Notes: generated from the sequence alone by a model not told the origin. A stretch of 64,000 nucleotides of DNA from Tepidisphaeraceae bacterium (GCA_035998445.1 DASYHQ010000052.1:1-64000); one strand, 5' to 3'; shown: positions 8,747 through 16,710, counted from the stretch's first letter. Translations and numbers: made by a program.

Positions 8747-9904
8747 ATGACCAGTGCTGCCTCTCAACTCCGTCGCGAAGTGACTGTGGAGCGCACGCCG
8801 CGTTTCTACCAGGTCTGCGGCAAGTTCGACCTCCCGACCGACGCCACCAGCGTCCGCGAGTGGAACGTCGACCTGACGCTGCCGGATGAATGGAGCGTCG
8901 GCGTCATCGTCGGGCCATCGATGGCGGGCAAGACGACGATCGCCCGCGAGTTGTTCGGCGCCGATAGCGTCGTCGATGCTGGCTACTGGCCCTGGCCGGC
9001 CGGCAAGTGCATTGCCGACGGCTTCCCCGACGGCATGGGCATCGACGAGATCACCGGCCTGCTGTCGGCGGTCGGCTTTTCGAGCCCGCCAGACTGGAAG
9101 AAGCCGCACGGCGCGCTCAGTAACGGCGGCAAGTTCCGCGTCGATCTCGCCCGCACGCTCGCCGAGCGGCCCGAGCTGGCCGTCGTAGACGAGTTCGGCT
9201 CGCTCGTGCACCAGCAGGCCCGCCAAGTGGCCGCCGCCGCGGCGGCGAAGGCGGTCCGCCGGCGGGGCGGCAAGCTCGTGGCGCTCTGCGTCCACCCGGA
9301 CGCGGTGGAATACTTCGAACCGGATTGGATCATCGACATGATCCCAGGCGAAATCGTGCGGTGTCAGGCCGTAAGGGGGTCGGTTCGGCGACCGCCAATC
9401 CAGTTGGAAATCGCACGCGTCAATCGAAAGGCATGGGACCTTTTCCGACACCATCACTATCTAGACCACGCGATCCACGCGAGCAGCAAGTGCTTCGTGG
9501 CGTTCGTCGACGGGCAGCCGGCCGCGTTCACGGCGGTCCTGCCGTTCCCGCACGCGGTGAAGCCCGGTTGGCGCGAACATCGCACCGTGTGCCATCCCGA
9601 CTACCAGGGCATCGGGCTGGGCAACCGCATGAGCGAGTACGTCGCCTCGCTGTTCCGTGCCACCGGCAAGCCGTACATGAGCACGACCAGCCACCCGGCG
9701 ATGATCAAGTATCGCGCCCGCTCGCCCGTGTGGGCGGTGACGAGAAAGCCGGGCATCGTCAGCGGGTCGGCCGGCCCAAAGTCGAACCAGCAGACCGGCC
9801 TTGGGCGCACGCTGTCGACGGGGCGGATCACGGCAGGGTTTCAGTACGTCGGGCCGGCACGGCCGGAGGAGGCTCGCAAGTTCGGGGTGGTGAAATGCGA
9901 CTGA
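8747..9904 (+). CDS. ABC-type ATPase fused to a GNAT-like acyltransferase domain
   Basis: A two-domain protein of the COG2401 type (ABC ATPase plus predicted acetyltransferase); positions below count from the GTG at 8744. The ATPase half (about 1-215) has Walker A GPSMAGKT (57-64), a signature-like LSNGGK (125-130), Walker B LAVVDE (145-150) and an H-loop CVH (182-184). The C-terminal half (about 222-340) is GNAT-like: HHHYLDHAIHASSKCF, then TVCHPDYQGIGLGNRM (281-296), which is the acyl-CoA pyrophosphate-binding motif. There is no membrane domain, so it is not a transporter. The GNAT fold recalls the Mu Mom DNA-modification protein family; a modification role is inference. ATG 8747 is preferred over GTG 8744. 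Confidence 0.8.
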   Translation: MTSAASQLRREVTVERTPRFYQVCGKFDLPTDATSVREWNVDLTLPDEWSVGVIVGPSMAGKTTIARELFGADSVVDAGYWPWPAGKCIADGFPDGMGIDEITGLLSAVGFSSPPDWKKPHGALSNGGKFRVDLARTLAERPELAVVDEFGSLVHQQARQVAAAAAAKAVRRRGGKLVALCVHPDAVEYFEPDWIIDMIPGEIVRCQAVRGSVRRPPIQLEIARVNRKAWDLFRHHHYLDHAIHASSKCFVAFVDGQPAAFTAVLPFPHAVKPGWREHRTVCHPDYQGIGLGNRMSEYVASLFRATGKPYMSTTSHPAMIKYRARSPVWAVTRKPGIVSGSAGPKSNQQTGLGRTLSTGRITAGFQYVGPARPEEARKFGVVKCD

Positions 9905-10143
9905 TATCGTTCGATGTCGACAGCACCGCGGCGATCGCAGCCTTCGAGCAATGCATCCTGGAGGAGCTGCTCGTCAGGAATCAGATGAGGCGCCTTGAGC
10001 AGTTCAAGCAGATGCCACTGGAACTGGCGGCCCCACCCCGCGTCGTCTACGAGCCGCCGAGGGTGGAACCGATCCGCGGCAAGTTTCGCCGATCGGTGAC
10101 CATGGCCGATCAGTTGGCTGCAATCTGGCGGGCGTTGAAGTAA
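9895..10143 (+). CDS. Hypothetical small protein coupled to the ABC/GNAT gene
   Basis: An 82-residue protein whose ATG lies inside the end of the ABC/GNAT gene, a ten-base overlap that suggests translational coupling. It is predicted largely helical (STAAIAAFEQCILEELLVRN, then QMRRLEQFKQMPLEL), with a basic C-terminal segment GKFRRSVTMADQLAAIWRALK. No known domain is recognised. The tight coupling suggests that it assists the upstream protein. Confidence 0.55.
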   Translation: MRLISFDVDSTAAIAAFEQCILEELLVRNQMRRLEQFKQMPLELAAPPRVVYEPPRVEPIRGKFRRSVTMADQLAAIWRALK

Positions 10144-10152
10144 TCTGGCGGG

Positions 10153-10371
10153 ATGGCCAAGCCGTTTCCCTGCCCCAAATGTAATCGCCCGCTCCGGGCG
10201 TCCGGCGAGATCACCGACGAATCGGGCAACACGTACCCGACGTACCAGTGCGACGAGTGCATCAAGGTCACCAACGTGTTCGGCAAGCAGATGGAACTGC
10301 ACCTGACCTTCATGGTGAAGGACGGGAAGGCCTACGACCCGGCCGAGCCCGACGGCGAGCTGAGGATCTGA
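10153..10371 (+). CDS. Zinc-ribbon protein
   Basis: A 72-residue protein with two Cys pairs, CPKC (residues 7-10) and CDEC about 25 residues later (YQCDECIKV), flanking a short beta hairpin: a classical zinc ribbon. The C-terminal part (MELHLTFMVKDGKAYDPAE) is a single beta hairpin. It ends inside the convergent XRE gene. Function is unknown; such proteins usually bind nucleic acid or a partner protein. Confidence 0.65.
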   Translation: MAKPFPCPKCNRPLRASGEITDESGNTYPTYQCDECIKVTNVFGKQMELHLTFMVKDGKAYDPAEPDGELRI

Positions 10372-10631
10372 GCCGCGGCCGCGGCGGCCGCTGACCGGCG
10401 CCGCTTCGGCATCGCCGGCGAGTCGTCGGTGAGGATGTCCAGCACCGAGCAGTCGAGGATCTCGCACAGTCGCTCGATTGTGCCGAGCTTCGGGTCGCCC
10501 TTCGTGCCGTTCGCCAGGTGGTACCACTGCTGTTTCGGCTTGCCCGTGAAGCCGTACGCCTCGCCCGCCGCTTCCATCGTGGCGAAGCGTTTCTTCCGTA
10601 ACGTCTCGATCTTCTCGCGGTCCAGCGGCAT
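10332..10631 (-). CDS. XRE-family helix-turn-helix regulator
   Basis: A 99-residue Cro/C1-type DNA-binding protein. Residues 5-70 hold the five-helix domain: EKIETLRKKRFATMEAAGEA, YGFTGKPKQQWYHLANG and TIERLCEILDCSVLDIL. The C-terminus is a low-complexity Ala/Ser tail. It is the last gene of the minus-strand operon amidoligase - amidotransferase - XRE, so it is a good candidate for autoregulating the operon promoter near 12320. The tail overlaps the convergent zinc-ribbon gene by 40 bases. Confidence 0.75.
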   Translation of the reverse strand: MPLDREKIETLRKKRFATMEAAGEAYGFTGKPKQQWYHLANGTKGDPKLGTIERLCEILDCSVLDILTDDSPAMPKRRRSAAAAAAAQILSSPSGSAGS

Positions 10632-10664
10632 CGCTCGTCTCCGGTTGAGGGGCGGCGGCGGCGT

Positions 10665-11384
10665 TCAGCCGCCGCGGTAGCTGGCGAAATCATACTGCCG
10701 CGCTGCGTAGGTTTCGCCCGCGATGGCGACGCGCCGGCGCGTGATGCCCGCCGCGTCGATCTCGATCGCCTGATTGTCCTTCAGCGATCGCACCGCACCC
10801 GGCAGGCCCTGCGGCAGCGACGCGAGGTAGATTCCGCGTGGGTTCGACCCGACGTGCAACGGGTTGCCGCGTCGCGCGGCGATCAGCTTGGCCGGCCGCG
10901 TCCAGATCGACAGCGTGGCGAGGCAACCGCTCGTGTGCTCGATCGCCTCGGCGGTTCGCCGGGCAAAGCCCGATGCCTCGCTCCGCTCGATCAACTGGCC
11001 GATGGCCTCGCTGTCGCACACGCTGGTCGGAAACAGGTTCTGTTCGTCGAGCAGATCCTCATAGTTGGCGACGATGCCGTTGTGCACGAGCCAGCCGCCA
11101 TCCACCGGGTGCGGGTGGTTGTTCGTGTTGTCGGTCGCGTCGCCATGGGTGGCAAACCGCAGGTGGCCGACGAGCATGCAGGCGTCCCGCAGGATCGGCA
11201 GCATCTTCAGGTGGTTCGTCAGCCGGCCCGGCGACTTGTAGCAGTGCAGCCGACCGCGCGAGTCGATCCAGGCGAAGCCGAAGGCGTGGGGGCCGCGGCT
11301 GATGTTCACGTTGATGATGCGGCGGAGAATGGTCAGGTCGACCGGCTCACCCTCGCGGGCGACGTATCCGAAAATCGAGCACAT
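10665..11384 (-). CDS. Class II glutamine amidotransferase
   Basis: An N-terminal-nucleophile (Ntn) amidotransferase of 239 residues that releases ammonia from glutamine. Cys2 (MCSIFGYV) would be the nucleophile after Met removal. The expected family segments follow: ISRGPHAFGFAWID, VGHLRFATHGD (Gln-binding Arg and Thr), NNHPHPVDGGWLVHNG (the HNG motif) and VCDSEAIGQLIE. It lacks the sugar-isomerase domain of GlmS, so it is a free-standing glutaminase that must hand ammonia or an acyl group to a partner, most likely the adjacent amidoligase. A good ribosome-binding site (GGAAAGGA) precedes the ATG. Confidence 0.9.
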   Translation of the reverse strand: MCSIFGYVAREGEPVDLTILRRIINVNISRGPHAFGFAWIDSRGRLHCYKSPGRLTNHLKMLPILRDACMLVGHLRFATHGDATDNTNNHPHPVDGGWLVHNGIVANYEDLLDEQNLFPTSVCDSEAIGQLIERSEASGFARRTAEAIEHTSGCLATLSIWTRPAKLIAARRGNPLHVGSNPRGIYLASLPQGLPGAVRSLKDNQAIEIDAAGITRRRVAIAGETYAARQYDFASYRGG

Positions 11385-11415
11385 GTGCAGTTCCTTTCCG
11401 AGCGTGAGAGCGAAC

Positions 11416-11441
11416 GGGGCCGCGACACGTGCCGCGGCCCC
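11416..11441. other. GC-rich intergenic hairpin inside the amidoligase operon
   Basis: Nine perfect base pairs (GGGGCCGCG with CGCGGCCCC) around an eight-base loop lie in the gap between the amidoligase and amidotransferase genes. There is no T run on the minus strand, so it is more likely an RNA processing, stability or attenuation element than a terminator. Confidence 0.45.
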
Positions 11442-11456
11442 CGGCGGCCCGACCCG

Positions 11457-12278
11457 TTACCGGGTCGAACCGTCATACTTGCGGGCCAACTTCATCAGCG
11501 TCCGCTTGGCGCGCGTAACGACGGTGACCGGTGCTCCAGCGACGTTCCCGTAGGTGTAATCGGTGCGGCCCTTTGTCCAACCCAACTGATAGAAGAGGCG
11601 ATTCAGGGCCGTCTGCCCCTCACCCTTGCGGGCGATCGGGCTGGTCGGTGAAACGGGTTTGGCGGTCCAGTTCGTGACGCGGGCGGCCTTCAACGACCGT
11701 TCCACCAAACCGACGGCCATCATCACGTGGGCGATGATCTTCGATTCGTTCAGCGTCCCGGCGAACGCCCGAAACTCAACCGTGGGCTTGACGGTGGCGA
11801 GGTTGCAGACGTGGTAACGGTCCGCACGGGCGTAGCGCGTCGCGTCGACCGCGTTGCCGTACCGCTGAATCGGGCGGCAGTAGTCGCCACGCTCGCGGCT
11901 GTGCGTCCCGGTGCTGGCGTAGATGGCCTTTTCGACGTTCGCCACGAGCGTCGTCAGCTTGGCGGTCGCGATGGCATCCGACTTGTTGAACCCGACGTGA
12001 ACGTGCAGGCCGCAGGTCTGGTTGACGGTCCCACCGATCGACTTAATGAACGCGACGGCCGCGATGATCGATTCGACGCCCTCGGCACCCTTCAGCACCG
12101 GCGACACGAACTCGCACCCGACCCGACCGCGACCGGAACGGATCGAACCGTCGCGAGCGGCGGTCCAACCCGGCAACTGCGGGATGGGCTGGCCGTGCCC
12201 GTAGCTACCGATCGTGAGCGTGTTCGCGGGGATCGTGGTCTCGATTTCGATGCCGAAGGTGATTTCCGAAGCGTTCAT
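11457..12278 (-). CDS. Amidoligase (COOH-NH2 ligase, glutamine synthetase-like fold)
   Basis: A 273-residue protein with the Amidoligase_2 signature set. An N-terminal FGIEIETTI carries the metal-binding Glu residues, GCEFVSPVL follows, then TCGLHVHVGF (residues near 85-95) and TVEFRAFAGTL near 175. This fold forms amide or peptide-like bonds using ATP. Pairing with a class II glutamine amidotransferase is a recurrent gene neighbourhood in phages and bacteria, in which the pair is predicted to build an unusual amide on a peptide, metabolite or other target. First gene of a minus-strand operon whose promoter lies at 12318-12345. The real substrate is unknown. Confidence 0.88.
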   Translation of the reverse strand: MNASEITFGIEIETTIPANTLTIGSYGHGQPIPQLPGWTAARDGSIRSGRGRVGCEFVSPVLKGAEGVESIIAAVAFIKSIGGTVNQTCGLHVHVGFNKSDAIATAKLTTLVANVEKAIYASTGTHSRERGDYCRPIQRYGNAVDATRYARADRYHVCNLATVKPTVEFRAFAGTLNESKIIAHVMMAVGLVERSLKAARVTNWTAKPVSPTSPIARKGEGQTALNRLFYQLGWTKGRTDYTYGNVAGAPVTVVTRAKRTLMKLARKYDGSTR

Positions 12279-12317
12279 CTGTCTGTCCCTTTCGTGTTCG
12301 TTGACTGTTATGCGATA

Positions 12318-12345
12318 AGTATACCTCGTAAGGCTACTACGTCAA
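12318..12345 (-). promoter_or_regulatory. Sigma70-type promoter of the amidoligase operon
   Basis: On the minus strand TTGACG (12345-12340) and TATACT (12323-12318) are spaced by 16 bases, five of six matches each to the -35 and -10 consensus, 40 bases upstream of the amidoligase start. A short palindrome TTAT-GCG-ATAA (12308-12318) abuts the -10 box and could be the operator for the XRE regulator encoded last in the operon. It is one of the most AT-rich patches in the head region, pointing to expression independent of the late genes. Confidence 0.65.
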
Positions 12346-12432
12346 GCCGAAATGAGCGAAATTTGGCCGAAAATCGGTGAATTCGCCTAAGTGCTGGTTT
12401 GGCGTGAGTTTCGCCGGATGGAGCCGAGAACG

Positions 12433-14085
12433 ATGAGCGATTCCCAACTATTAGAGCGCCGTACCTCGTGGCTCGGCGTCGGCGGCATGCACCTGAACGA
12501 GTATCAGGGCGCGTGGGCGATCTACCGTCCCTACGGGGAGGCGATGATCCAGCAGGCCCGGCGCATGAACGTCCGCCTGCACGTCAAACAGCAGGAACAA
12601 GCCGTAGCGCAGCAGGCGGCCCAACCCCTCGCCGAGGGCGAGGGGCAGCCGGCGGGCGGCTTCAACGGGATGTTGACCGGCGATGGCATCGCGGTCATCG
12701 AGATCAGCGGCACGATGATGAAGTTCGTGTCGAGCATGAGCAGTGGCGTCAGTACCGTCCGCGTGCGCCAGCAGGTGCGGCGTGCCAAGGCTGACCCCAA
12801 CGTCGTCCGCGCGATTATCATCATCGAGTCGGGCGGCGGCACGGTGGCGGGCACGCAGGAACTGGCCGACGACATCGCGGCGCTCGCCGCGGTCAAACCC
12901 ACCGCGGTCTTCGTCGATGGCCTCATGTGCTCGGCCGCCCTTTGGGTCGGCTCCCAGGCGAGCGTGATCAGCGCCAGCAAGACGTCGATCGTCGGGTCGA
13001 TCGGCGCGATGAGCGCCGTCGTCGATTACTCGAAGTGGGCGATGAAGCAGGGCATCAAGGTGCACGTGCTCACGAGCGACGGCGCCGAGACCTACAAGGG
13101 CGCGGGCACGCCCGGCTCGAAGGTGACCGACGCGCAGATCGCCGAATGGCGGCACATCCTCAACAGTCTGGCCGACGAGTTCTTCGCTGGCGTCGCGGCG
13201 GGGCGCAAGCTCCCGCTCGCGAAGGTCCGCGAACTGGCGACCGGACAAGTGTGGATCGCCGAGGAGGCGAAGGCACACAAGCTCGTCGACCACGTCGAGA
13301 CGCTCGACGCCGCGATGCAGCGCCTCCGGGCGATGCCGGTGCGGGCAGCCCAGTCACAGGCTCGGCGAGCTGACGATGGCGGCCTGCAGATCGCCGCCGA
13401 TCAACAGAACAACGAACTACAGGCCAGCGGAACGTCCGCCGGCCAACCGAGGGCCGAGGAGGCGGGCACGCAGTCGCCCGCCGTCGCCGAGGCCGTGTCC
13501 CCAGATGAGGAGACTCTCATGAGTCAGCAGCAGCAGGGGGCCACGTCCCCCAACACCAGCGCCGCGGCGGTGATCGCCGCCGCCACCACCGCAGCGGCGG
13601 CCGCAACCGGCACCGTCGAGCAGCCGAAGGCCGCGAACATGGCTGAACTGAAGGCCGCCTGCCCGGGCGCCGCCAGCGACTTCCTGGTTGAGCAGTCCGA
13701 GAAGGGCGCGACCGCCGCTCAGGCGCAAGTCGCGTTCATCGGCTGGCAGGGCGCGCAGATTCGCTCTCGCGACGAGGAACTGGCGACGCTCAGGGGCGAG
13801 AAGGCCGCCGCCGCCGCTACGACCACCGAGACGACGGCTACGACTACCACCGCACCGGCGGCGACGGTGACCACGCCCGCGGCGAAAAAGCCTGGGGTGG
13901 CGGCGCTGGCTAGTGCCCCGGCCGAACAGACCGGCGCCGGCGCGTACAGCGGCGACCCGAAGGCCGAGCTCGACACCCGCGTCGCCAAGCTCACCGAGAA
14001 CGGCCGCATGGGACGTGCTCAGGCGGTGGGCAAGGTGTTCGCAGCGGATCCCGCGCTCCACGAGGCGATCAAGGCACTCCGGTAG
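12433..14085 (+). CDS. S49 (SppA/lambda gpC-like) prohead protease with scaffold domain
   Basis: A 550-residue head-maturation protease fused to a scaffold. Residues 80-330 form the S49 serine protease: DGIAVIEISGTMM, IESGGGTVAGTQEL, the nucleophile Ser167 in DGLMCSAALW, the glycine-rich SIVGSIGAMSAVVD, and Lys222 in TYKGAGTP as the general base. The remaining C-terminal region is Ala/Gln/Thr-rich and helical, as expected for a scaffold released by proteolysis. Possible starts are GTG 12391, ATG 12418 and ATG 12433; the last follows a GGAG nine bases upstream and was chosen. An internal start at 13519 makes the scaffold alone. Confidence 0.88.
   Translation: MSDSQLLERRTSWLGVGGMHLNEYQGAWAIYRPYGEAMIQQARRMNVRLHVKQQEQAVAQQAAQPLAEGEGQPAGGFNGMLTGDGIAVIEISGTMMKFVSSMSSGVSTVRVRQQVRRAKADPNVVRAIIIIESGGGTVAGTQELADDIAALAAVKPTAVFVDGLMCSAALWVGSQASVISASKTSIVGSIGAMSAVVDYSKWAMKQGIKVHVLTSDGAETYKGAGTPGSKVTDAQIAEWRHILNSLADEFFAGVAAGRKLPLAKVRELATGQVWIAEEAKAHKLVDHVETLDAAMQRLRAMPVRAAQSQARRADDGGLQIAADQQNNELQASGTSAGQPRAEEAGTQSPAVAEAVSPDEETLMSQQQQGATSPNTSAAAVIAAATTAAAAATGTVEQPKAANMAELKAACPGAASDFLVEQSEKGATAAQAQVAFIGWQGAQIRSRDEELATLRGEKAAAAATTTETTATTTTAPAATVTTPAAKKPGVAALASAPAEQTGAGAYSGDPKAELDTRVAKLTENGRMGRAQAVGKVFAADPALHEAIKALR
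13519..14085 (+). CDS. Nested scaffold protein (Nu3-like) from an internal start
   Basis: An in-frame ATG at 13519 inside the protease gene is preceded by GAGGAG seven bases upstream, one of the best ribosome-binding sequences in the operon. Translation from it gives 188 residues (MSQQQQGATSPNTSAAAV onward), exactly the scaffold part without the protease. Lambda makes Nu3 from within gene C in the same way. The product is Gln/Ala-rich, then helical (MAELKAACPGAASDFLVEQS), with a charged C-terminal end (LHEAIKALR) that could bind capsid protein. Confidence 0.7.
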   Translation: MSQQQQGATSPNTSAAAVIAAATTAAAAATGTVEQPKAANMAELKAACPGAASDFLVEQSEKGATAAQAQVAFIGWQGAQIRSRDEELATLRGEKAAAAATTTETTATTTTAPAATVTTPAAKKPGVAALASAPAEQTGAGAYSGDPKAELDTRVAKLTENGRMGRAQAVGKVFAADPALHEAIKALR

Positions 14086-14215
14086 CCGTCGACGGCACAC
14101 GTTCCGGCCGCGACAGTTTCTCCACCCTCCATCCACCATTCGTCCACCGCGTCATTGACCAATCCAACCGACCGCACGGGCGATGCCCGTCGGCACTTTT
14201 CGAGGTACACGTATC

Positions 14216-14599
14216 ATGGCTCACAAGAACCCCCTCGGGCCCCTCACCGTCGCGGTCGCCGCGGCGATCATGGCCTTCCGCCGCGTGAAGTTCGACGGCT
14301 CGATGAATGCCGTCGTGGCCGGCGCCACCGATAAGGCGATCGGCACCACCGAGCATCAGACCTTCGCCGCCGGCGAGATGGTCGCCGTCAACCTCCGCGG
14401 CCTGCCCGGCAAGCGAGAGATGGTCGCCGCCGGCGTCGTCGCCGTCGGCGCCAAGGTCTACAGCGCCGCCGACGGCAAGGTCAGCGCCACGCAGGCCACC
14501 GGCGCATACGAGGAAGGCACGGCGATGAGCGCAGCCGCGGCCGACCTCGACATCATCACTGTGCTCACCGAGCCCGGCGACAATCCCAAGCCGGCATAA
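14216..14599 (+). CDS. Head decoration / DUF2190-like protein
   Basis: A 127-residue protein between the protease/scaffold and the major capsid gene, the slot occupied by lambda gpD-type or DUF2190 decoration proteins. It is small, beta-rich and Gly/Ala-rich, with a repeating pattern GTTEHQTFAAGEMVAVNLRG and AAGVVAVGAKVYSAADGKVS typical of DUF2190 (an HQTF-like turn, then VG..VY...DG). The start at 14216 has GAGGT about ten bases upstream; the frame is open further 5'. A perfect hairpin (14176-14190, ACGGGC-GAT-GCCCGT) lies just upstream. Confidence 0.68.
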   Translation: MAHKNPLGPLTVAVAAAIMAFRRVKFDGSMNAVVAGATDKAIGTTEHQTFAAGEMVAVNLRGLPGKREMVAAGVVAVGAKVYSAADGKVSATQATGAYEEGTAMSAAAADLDIITVLTEPGDNPKPA

Positions 14600-14726
14600 T
14601 CAGCTCGCCCACGCCTCCCGCATCGACCGCCGACGCGTCGTCGGCACTGGCCGGCTCCCGGCCGCCTCACACGTAACTCAGACAAACGAACGGAAACCCG
14701 CGTCGACCGAGCGTCGTACGCCTGGA

Positions 14727-14747
14727 CGCCCGCGCGCGACGCGGGCG
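14727..14747. other. Hairpin directly upstream of the capsid gene
   Basis: CGCCCGCG pairs with CGCGGGCG around a five-base loop (CGCGA), ending 13 bases before the capsid start codon and just before GAGAAAG, its likely ribosome-binding site. It has no T run. It could protect or process the mRNA of the most expressed virion gene. Confidence 0.4.
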
Positions 14748-14760
14748 AGAAAGCACCACA

Positions 14761-15729
14761 ATGTCCTCACCTTCCTCTTCCACCGCGACGCCCCGTGCCG
14801 ACCTGGCCGTGACGCTCGAGGAGTATGACCTCGAAGCCAGTCGCCAGGGCTTCGTCGGCCACAAGCTGTTCCCCGTGTTCGACGCGGCCAAGGTCGCCGG
14901 CACCTGGCGCGTGCTCGGCGCCGACGAGATGCTGCAGGATCACCCGACCGAGCGGGCCCCGGACGGGTCGTACAACCGAGCCGGGTTCTCGAGCGGCGAG
15001 AAGTCATACACCACCAAGGAGCGCGGCTTTGAGGTGCCGATCGACGACAACCTCCGCGAACAGTACCGGGAGTACTTCGAAGCTGAGGTGGCCGGCACCG
15101 AGATTGCCCGCGACGTCGTGCTACGTGGCAACGAGCAGAAGGCCGTGGCCTACGCTCTGAACGCGGCCAACAACGGCGGCACACACGCGATGGCGGTGAA
15201 GCTCGACCAGACCAACGCTGACCCGGTCGGCGAGTTCCGCGAGGCGATGATTGCCGTGCGCAACAAGGGCTACATGCCGAACATGGCCGTCCTGGAGTGG
15301 GAGGCGCTGATGTTCCTCTCCGAGACGCCCCAGATCATCGACAAGCTGGGCGCGGCTAACAGCAAGGACGCCAAGATCGCGACGCTGGAGGTGATCGCCC
15401 GCATCCTGAAGATCGATGAGATCGTCGTGGCTAATGCCCAGCGCAACGCCGCGATCCGCAGCCAGGATGCGACCAAAGCGAAGCTGGACCTGCGGCCGCT
15501 CTGGGATAAGACCAAGATCTGGGTCGGTCACGTCGACAAGCGCAACCGCCTGCAGTTGCCGACGTACGGGCGCACGTTCCACTGGACGGCCGACGGCAGC
15601 CAGATCGGTGGCCTCGTCGAGACGTACCGTGACGAGCGCGTGCGCGGCGACGTGGTCCGCGTCCGCAACCAGGTGGACGTGAACCAAGTCGTAGAGGAGT
15701 GCGGTTACCTGATCACCGACGTCCTGTAA
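14761..15729 (+). CDS. Major capsid protein
   Basis: A 322-residue shell protein. Its size, its position after protease and decoration genes, and a sequence without enzymatic motifs identify it as the main coat protein. It starts MSSPSSSTATPRADLAV; residues 20-60 (YDLEASRQGFVGHKLFPVFD) are the usual N-terminal arm plus first beta strands of E-family (lambda gpE-like) capsids. A long central helix spans IARDVVLRGNEQKAVAYAL, and VVANAQRNAAIRSQD precedes the axial domain. The C-terminal YLITDVL strand is typical of this group. Confidence 0.85.
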   Translation: MSSPSSSTATPRADLAVTLEEYDLEASRQGFVGHKLFPVFDAAKVAGTWRVLGADEMLQDHPTERAPDGSYNRAGFSSGEKSYTTKERGFEVPIDDNLREQYREYFEAEVAGTEIARDVVLRGNEQKAVAYALNAANNGGTHAMAVKLDQTNADPVGEFREAMIAVRNKGYMPNMAVLEWEALMFLSETPQIIDKLGAANSKDAKIATLEVIARILKIDEIVVANAQRNAAIRSQDATKAKLDLRPLWDKTKIWVGHVDKRNRLQLPTYGRTFHWTADGSQIGGLVETYRDERVRGDVVRVRNQVDVNQVVEECGYLITDVL

Positions 15730-15764
15730 CGTTGGCGGGCAGCCATACGACAACACAATCCCGC

Positions 15765-15795
15765 GGGCCACGGCGGCGAACACCCGCCGCGGCCC
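15765..15795. other. Strong hairpin after the capsid gene
   Basis: GGGCC-x-CGGCGG pairs with CCGCCG-x-GGCCC (one internal mismatch) around a seven-base loop, followed by CTTTCC. The T run is too short for a convincing terminator, so partial attenuation between capsid and downstream completion genes is the best reading. Confidence 0.45.
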
Positions 15796-15812
15796 CTTTC
15801 CGAGCTCACACG

Positions 15813-16172
15813 ATGCCCAGCCTTCACGAGACCCTCATGCGATCGCACGCGACGCCCGTGCTGGCGCAGTACCACCAGCGGCCGGTCGTGCTGAAGCCGG
15901 GCGGTACCGGCTCGGTCGCCACGATGGCGATCGTCGGCGCGTTCCGCTCGACGCAGATCACCGACGATGCGGGCGTTCGTATGGTCGAGCAGGGCTCGAT
16001 CGAGGTTGTCGCGACGGACGGCCTGTCGATCGGCATGCAGGACGTAATCGAGGTCGACGCGTTCCTGTACGACGTGATCGAGTCGAGCCAGCCGAAGAAC
16101 GGCTTCATCTACGTCACGCTCCAGCGCCTGCTGACGCACGAGATGAGCCGTTACGCGCGCGGCGGAAGGTAA
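15813..16172 (+). CDS. Head-tail joining protein candidate
   Basis: A 119-residue protein right after the capsid gene. It is mostly beta (VVLKPGGTGSVATMAIVGAF, IEVVATDGLSIGMQDVIEVD) and ends with a basic tail. In lambda-like gene order the head-tail joining proteins (FI/FII) follow the coat protein, and the size and strand content fit an FII-like stopper, but this rests on position. The ATG at 15813 was taken as start; the frame is open upstream without a ribosome-binding sequence. Confidence 0.58.
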   Translation: MPSLHETLMRSHATPVLAQYHQRPVVLKPGGTGSVATMAIVGAFRSTQITDDAGVRMVEQGSIEVVATDGLSIGMQDVIEVDAFLYDVIESSQPKNGFIYVTLQRLLTHEMSRYARGGR

Positions 16173-16176
16173 CCCC

Positions 16177-16710
16177 ATGGCAATTGAGGAACCCGACGGA
16201 CCGGTCAGCGAACCGATCGAGCAGTTTCGCGCGATGCTGGCAGAGTCGCCGGCGTGGCGGCAGTGGATCGGCGGCACGCCCGAGGACGCCGACGCGCACC
16301 TGTACGAGACGGCGGCGCTGCCGTTCAGCAACGCGCCGTACACGCGGGCGCAGATCGAGGCCCTGCGGCCGTTCGGCATCGTCAACATCCTGCCGAGCCT
16401 CGGCGTGGAAATGAGGATGGCCGCCAGCGACACGATCACCGAGACGACGCGCGTCGAAATCGAGATTCAGGCCAACATCAGCCCGCAGCTGCCGTACCGC
16501 GAGGTCAGCCGGGCGTTCAACAACCGCATGGGGCGCATCATGCGGGACCTGTACGACCTGTCGCTCGACGGCAGCGAGAACCGCCCGTTCATCAACCGCA
16601 TCTACACCACGGGCCCGATCTGCCGCTGCGACCCCGACGTGCGCACGAGCGAGGGCGACTATCTGTTCCTGCGCATCGTTGGCGAGGTCGGCGTGCGAGC
16701 CGGCCGGTAA
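16177..16710 (+). CDS. Tail completion / neck protein candidate
   Basis: A 177-residue protein with no recognised family, starting five bases after its upstream neighbour with a clear GGAAGGT ribosome-binding site. Short helices at the N-terminus (EPIEQFRAMLAESPAWRQW) are followed by a beta-rich body (TRVEIEIQANISPQLPY, YLFLRIVGEVGV). Together with the genes before and after it, this is the expected set of head-tail closure and tail terminator proteins. Confidence 0.55.
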   Translation: MAIEEPDGPVSEPIEQFRAMLAESPAWRQWIGGTPEDADAHLYETAALPFSNAPYTRAQIEALRPFGIVNILPSLGVEMRMAASDTITETTRVEIEIQANISPQLPYREVSRAFNNRMGRIMRDLYDLSLDGSENRPFINRIYTTGPICRCDPDVRTSEGDYLFLRIVGEVGVRAGR

